A DNA stretch of 8,586 bases from Myxococcales bacterium (lineage in GTDB: Bacteria; Myxococcota_A; Polyangia; Polyangiales; Houyiibacteriaceae): positions 1-8,586 of the forward strand of contig JABDJF010000825.1 of assembly GCA_013002645.1 (NCBI GenBank), given 5' to 3'. Below, one piece after another: positions 5,203 to 8,586 of the stretch. The stretch's first letter is position 1. Every line of letters begins with the position of its first letter. The notes under the pieces are model-generated. The model was not told the origin of the DNA. It saw nothing but the letters and a program-made list of their open reading frames with translations, and made no database searches. The position numbers and the translations under genes are program-made.

Positions 5203-7052
5203 ACCGCGAGGACGCGATTACGCAGCTCGAGAGCCACGCGCCTCAGGTCGTCTGCTGGGATACGCAACTGGGCGCGGAGCTTCCGGCGACCGGTCGGGGC
5301 ATCTGTACCCTGCTGCTCGGTGAGGGGAGTTGCACCTTGCCCGAAGACGATCGGACCGATCCCGTGCTGCCCGATTCATACGTTGCGGGGCTTCAACAGT
5401 CGATCAACCGCGAGTACGAGTTGCGCAAGCTGCTCGTGCAACTGCGAGAGGCTCACGGCATCGAGACTCAGCGCCGCTTGCTACTCGCCCGCGCAACCGA
5501 CGGGATCACGGTCGTCGACGCGGCCTGTCGCGTCCTCTTTGCGAATGCCGCGGCAGGCTCGCTGCTAGGGGTCAACCACGAAGATCTGATTGGCGAGCCG
5601 TTCGAGTATTCGATTCCCGACGAGGCCAAGCCGAGCACCTATCGGGTCGAGCAGCCAAACGGCACGTTTGCTCTGCTGACATCAACGGCGATCGTGTCGA
5701 TCTGGGACGGGCGCGACGCGACGATCATCCAGATGCGGCCCGCGTTCCGTCCGAGTGTCCCTCCTGGCGCTTCGTCGAGCGCTCCCCCCGCGATGGTTGG
5801 GCCCCGGGTCTCCGAGGATCGACTTCGCACCGTCGGACGCCTTGCCGCTGGCCTCGCACACGACGTCAACAACCCGCTCACGTTCGTCCTTGCCAATCTC
5901 GAAAGCCTTCGTGAATCCCATCAAGCCATGCGTCGATTCATTCGAAAGCTGAGGGTCGACCTCGCGACGCGTGAAGCGATCACGCCGCACTCGTTCGAGC
6001 AGATGGCAGCGGACTCCAATTTGCAGGAGATGATCGACGACGCTGCCGACATGCTCACCGACTGCCACAAGGGCATGGACCGAATTCAAGACATCGCGCG
6101 CAGCCTCGGCACATTCTCGCGTGCCGACGAGGGGCACGCAGAATTACTGGACATCACACGCATCGTCGACGACGCGTGCGCAATGGTCTTCAACCAGATC
6201 CGCTATCGTGCGCGCCTCGTGAAGCGCTTCGAACCCATTCCGATGATCGGCGCCTATCCCGGTCGCATCGCTCAAGCACTCGTCAACTTGCTGACCAACG
6301 CGGCTGAGGCCATCGAGGGGGGCGCCTACGCGGAGCACAAAATCGTGGTGTCCACGAGCGTCGTAGACGAGCAAGTCGTCGTCGCGGTGAGCGACACGGG
6401 CACCGGGATTGGCGAAGGGCACCGCGATCGCATCTTCACCCCCGGCTTCACGACCAAGGCCCACTCGGGCGGGATGGGTCTGGGGCTCAGCGCCTGCCAA
6501 CGCATCGCAAATGAGCACGGCGGACGGCTCGACGTAAAGCATCTTCCCGATGGCGGAACTTGCTTCGATTTGGTCCTGCCGTTCGACACCGGGCTCACCA
6601 TCATCGAGAGACGGCGCGAAAGCCAACCCACTTCCGAGACTCCGTTCACTCGTTCCCGACTCCTGATCATCGACGACGACGCGATGGTGCTCTCGGCGCT
6701 TCGAAGGCGTCTGCAGGGCCGCTACGAAGTCTTGACGGTCCTCGGCGGGGTCGATGCCCTTGCGCACCTCTCCGAAGACCCGCATTTCGATTCGATCATT
6801 TGCGACCTCATGATGCCGGAAGTCGATGGGAAATCCTTCTATGACGCGATCAAAAAAGAGCATCCGGAGCTCGTGGATCGAATCGTGTTCATGAGCGGCG
6901 GCGCGTTCACGCCTCGCCTGCGCAAGTTCGCATCGGCCGTGTCCAACCCCGTGCTGCAGAAGCCGGTGAGCCGCGACGACCTCGAAGCGATGATCTGCCC
7001 GCCACGCGAGGAAGCAGAAACCGAGAGAGCTTCAGTCGTTCCGGAGGCCTAG
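5193..7052 (+). CDS. Hybrid sensor histidine kinase: (pseudo-receiver)-PAS-HisKA-HATPase-REC
   Basis: This cytosolic kinase of 619 residues from GTG 5193 has no membrane segments. Residues 1-85 are the rest of a degenerate receiver (PQVVCWDTQLG keeps an Asp at 23, but no conserved Lys is seen), whose first strand and helix lie in the overlapping upstream frame. A PAS-like domain spans about 94-182 (ATDGITVVDAACRVLFANAA). The phospho-acceptor is H223 in LAHDVNNPL. The distance from H223 to the LGTFSR end of the dimerisation domain is about 85 residues, roughly 30 longer than usual. The ATPase has the N-box NLLTNAAEAI (N369), G1 DTGTGIG (D401), the F-box FTPGFTTK and G2 GGMGLGLS. The C-terminal receiver has DDD at 494-496, acceptor D538 (ICDLMMPE), S568 and K590 (LQKP). 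The hybrid layout implies phosphotransfer to its own receiver and possibly onward to the neighbouring regulators; no Hpt domain is visible. The true start is probably upstream (5056). The 3' end overlaps the convergent regulator gene by 21 bp. Confidence 0.93.
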   Translation: MAVNREDAITQLESHAPQVVCWDTQLGAELPATGRGICTLLLGEGSCTLPEDDRTDPVLPDSYVAGLQQSINREYELRKLLVQLREAHGIETQRRLLLARATDGITVVDAACRVLFANAAAGSLLGVNHEDLIGEPFEYSIPDEAKPSTYRVEQPNGTFALLTSTAIVSIWDGRDATIIQMRPAFRPSVPPGASSSAPPAMVGPRVSEDRLRTVGRLAAGLAHDVNNPLTFVLANLESLRESHQAMRRFIRKLRVDLATREAITPHSFEQMAADSNLQEMIDDAADMLTDCHKGMDRIQDIARSLGTFSRADEGHAELLDITRIVDDACAMVFNQIRYRARLVKRFEPIPMIGAYPGRIAQALVNLLTNAAEAIEGGAYAEHKIVVSTSVVDEQVVVAVSDTGTGIGEGHRDRIFTPGFTTKAHSGGMGLGLSACQRIANEHGGRLDVKHLPDGGTCFDLVLPFDTGLTIIERRRESQPTSETPFTRSRLLIIDDDAMVLSALRRRLQGRYEVLTVLGGVDALAHLSEDPHFDSIICDLMMPEVDGKSFYDAIKKEHPELVDRIVFMSGGAFTPRLRKFASAVSNPVLQKPVSRDDLEAMICPPREEAETERASVVPEA

Positions 7053-8462
7053 CTCTTTCATCTTGTTCTGCAGGCTCTTGCGCGAAATCTTCAGGAGCCG
7101 CGCCGTGTGGGTGACGTTGCCGCCGGTTTGATCCAGCGCGCGCCCGATGAACTCGCGCTCCAGCTTGAGTGTCGCTTCCCGGACCGCCTCCTTGAGGCCC
7201 GTGGTTCCCGGCGTCGCCGCCTTGTCCGAGCCTAGTTCTGCGCCGGCCGGACCCTCGGATTCCCGAATCTCCGCGGGGAGGTGCTGCGAGCCGACCTCTC
7301 CATCTTCCGCAAAAATCATGCAGCGCTCGACCACGTTCTCGAGCTCTCGGATGTTCCCCGGCCAGGCATACTCGAGCAGCTGCTTTCTCGCCTGTTCATC
7401 GAAGCAGCTGACGGCGCGGTCGAGCTTGTCGTTGAATTTGCGCACGAAGTGCTCGAGCAGCAGCGGGATGTCGCTCGGGCGCGCGCGAAGGGGAGGCAGG
7501 TGCACGTGGACCACATTCAGGCGGTAGTAGAGATCTTCTCGAAATCCACCTTCGGCGATGCTCTCCTTCAGGTTTCGGTTGGTCGCTGCGACCAGGCGAA
7601 TGTCGACCGTGATCGTCTTGATCCCTCCTACGCGTTCGAACTGCTGCTCCTGAAGCGCCCGCAGCAGCTTCACCTGCATGCTGACCGGAATCTCGGCGAT
7701 CTCGTCGAGAAACAAGGTGCCTCCGTGGGCGAGCTCGAAGCGACCCGGCTTACTGGTCACCGCCCCGGTGAAGGCGCCTCTCTCATATCCAAACAGCTCG
7801 CTCTCGAGCAAGTCGGGCGGGATGGCCGCGCAGTTGACGCTCACGAAAGGCTTGTTCTTGCGCGCGCTGTTTTCATGGAGAGCCCTGGCGATGAGCTCCT
7901 TGCCGGTCCCGCTCTCGCCGGTGATGAGGACCGTACTCGGCGTGTCCGCGACCTTCTCGATCACGTCGTACACGTCGCGCATGGGCTCGGACTCCCCGAT
8001 GATCCGGTAACGGCCCCGCTCGTTTGGGTCTCCGCTGACGTGTTTTTGGGAAAGCTCGCGCGTGCGCGCGGCCTTGCCGACGACTGCGCGAAACTCCGCT
8101 CGATCGAAAGGCTTTGTCACGTAGTCGAATGCACCGAGCTTGAGTGCCTCCACCGCCGTGTCGACCGTTCCGTGCGCGGTGATCATGATCACCGGCACGT
8201 TGGGGAACCGTCCTCCGACCGCCTTGAGCACCTGCATGCCGTCGAGCTTCGGCATGCGTAGATCGGTGATCAGAACGTCGATGTGATGCTCGGCGAGCGC
8301 TTTGAGCACAGCCTCTCCGTCGGAGACGCAGTGGACTTCATACCCATCGTGCTGAAGTTGCGCCCTCAGGATGCGGCGCAGGTTGTCCTCGTCGTCGGCA
8401 ACGAGGACTTGTTTGGTTTCGACCACGACCCGCAGTGTAGTGCAGCCCGGACCCCTGTACAT
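7032..8462 (-). CDS. Sigma-54-dependent response regulator, NtrC/AtoC type (REC-AAA-Fis)
   Basis: This complete enhancer-binding activator has 476 residues from ATG 8462. The receiver (about 17-135) carries the acidic pair D23/D24, acceptor D67 (ITDLRMPKLDG), T95 (MITAHGT) and K117 (VTKPF). The AAA+ domain (about 152-385) has canonical Walker A GESGTGKE (182-189), GAFTGA (229-234), Walker B FLDE (D253/E254) and YRLNVVHVHLPPLRAR. A low-complexity linker (about 405-425) leads to the Fis-type helix-turn-helix GGNVTHTARLLKISRKSLQN. The first 12 residues are unlike the family. GTG at 8426 (MVETKQVLVADDED) would place the acceptor at position 55, near the usual 54, and is a serious alternative start; neither start has a clear Shine-Dalgarno. 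Only 17 bp separate ATG 8462 from the preceding gene's stop, so it may be the second gene of an operon. Unlike the other regulator in the window it has no NtrX features. A partner kinase could be the convergent hybrid or an unlinked one. Confidence 0.95.
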   Translation of the reverse strand: MYRGPGCTTLRVVVETKQVLVADDEDNLRRILRAQLQHDGYEVHCVSDGEAVLKALAEHHIDVLITDLRMPKLDGMQVLKAVGGRFPNVPVIMITAHGTVDTAVEALKLGAFDYVTKPFDRAEFRAVVGKAARTRELSQKHVSGDPNERGRYRIIGESEPMRDVYDVIEKVADTPSTVLITGESGTGKELIARALHENSARKNKPFVSVNCAAIPPDLLESELFGYERGAFTGAVTSKPGRFELAHGGTLFLDEIAEIPVSMQVKLLRALQEQQFERVGGIKTITVDIRLVAATNRNLKESIAEGGFREDLYYRLNVVHVHLPPLRARPSDIPLLLEHFVRKFNDKLDRAVSCFDEQARKQLLEYAWPGNIRELENVVERCMIFAEDGEVGSQHLPAEIRESEGPAGAELGSDKAATPGTTGLKEAVREATLKLEREFIGRALDQTGGNVTHTARLLKISRKSLQNKMKELGLRND

Positions 8463-8479
8463 AGATGCTTCGGCGTCGC

Positions 8480-8586
8480 TCAGCTCGCGGCGCTAAGGCG
8501 CTGCTCGGCGGCCCGAATCACCGTCGCTCGCCTCTTTCGCGCCCGCTCGTACTCCAAGACGGCGGTGGCCTGCGGCCCCGAGAGCC
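8480..8586 (-). CDS. C-terminal end of an unidentified gene (5' part beyond window)
   Basis: A minus-strand frame enters at the right edge and ends at TGA 8482-8480, giving the last 34 residues. They begin LSGPQATAVLEYERARK and end IRAAEQRLSAAS. The segment is charged and probably helical. The pattern L-S-(8 residues)-Y-E-(6)-R-x-T-V-I resembles, from memory, a short C-terminal helical motif in some small actinobacterial proteins, but that is too weak for a name. The other two minus-strand frames make less convincing protein (one stops within this stretch). It lies 17 bp upstream of the ATG of the NtrC/AtoC-type regulator and is probably co-transcribed with it. Confidence 0.55.
   Translation of the reverse strand, partial: LSGPQATAVLEYERARKRRATVIRAAEQRLSAAS

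Noticed and set aside
7024..7058. Intrinsic bidirectional terminator between the convergent genes
   Set aside because: The stem is short with a 19-base loop and there is no T-run on either strand; it is kept only as a note in the overlap finding.
7281..8261. Long plus-strand open frame antisense to the NtrC/AtoC-type regulator, with a similar one at 1829-2647 opposite the NtrX-like regulator
   Set aside because: Both mirror conserved AAA+ coding sequence and contain no motif of their own; they are antisense shadows.
1..8586. CRISPR arrays, tRNA or rRNA genes, insertion sequences, phage or toxin-antitoxin genes
   Set aside because: None was seen by eye on either strand; almost every base is accounted for by the listed coding regions.

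Overview
The window is GC-rich, strongly G/C-biased at third codon positions, and almost entirely coding. It carries several large two-component signalling proteins: two NtrC-type sigma-54 activators, a soluble PAS-histidine kinase-receiver hybrid, and a receiver-GGDEF-EAL protein. Together with the kinase H-box style (HDVNNPL), this suggests a chromosomal segment from a myxobacterium or related 'deltaproteobacterial' lineage. That placement is an inference from style; no rRNA or other marker gene is present. I saw no tRNA, CRISPR array, insertion sequence or phage gene.

Layout. Positions 1-4978 hold four genes on the minus strand, read from right to left: a receiver-GGDEF-EAL c-di-GMP enzyme (ends 3179), an NtrX-like sigma-54 response regulator (1778-3148), a PlsC/Rv0502-like acyltransferase (887-1723), and an NAD-dependent epimerase-like SDR protein that runs off the left edge (from 887). 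The gaps are 30 bp, 54 bp and a TGATG stop/start overlap, so this looks like one operon. Positions 4979-5055 form a short divergent promoter region. From 5056 to 7052 on the plus strand lies the hybrid histidine kinase. Its N-terminal receiver-like domain is split between a 48-codon frame with its own Shine-Dalgarno (5056-5202) and the main frame (from 5193), which looks like a frameshift or a reinitiation site. Convergent to it, with the 3' ends overlapping by 21 bp, is a second NtrC-type regulator (7032-8462, minus). Upstream of that regulator is the last 34 codons of another minus-strand gene (8480-8586).

How the genes may work together (inference). There is one kinase transmitter but four receivers that keep their phospho-acceptor aspartate and acidic pair, plus one degenerate pseudo-receiver. 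The simplest reading is a cytosolic kinase feeding a c-di-GMP output (divergent neighbour) and one or both sigma-54 activators. The envelope-lipid type pair (acyltransferase plus epimerase) is co-transcribed with the c-di-GMP enzyme and the NtrX-like regulator. The points that most deserve checking are the split kinase N-terminus, the overlapping divergent promoters with an inverted repeat, and the acyltransferase/epimerase pair. That pair resembles the adjacent mycobacterial genes Rv0501 (galE2) and Rv0502, and its epimerase lacks the usual YxxxK catalytic motif.
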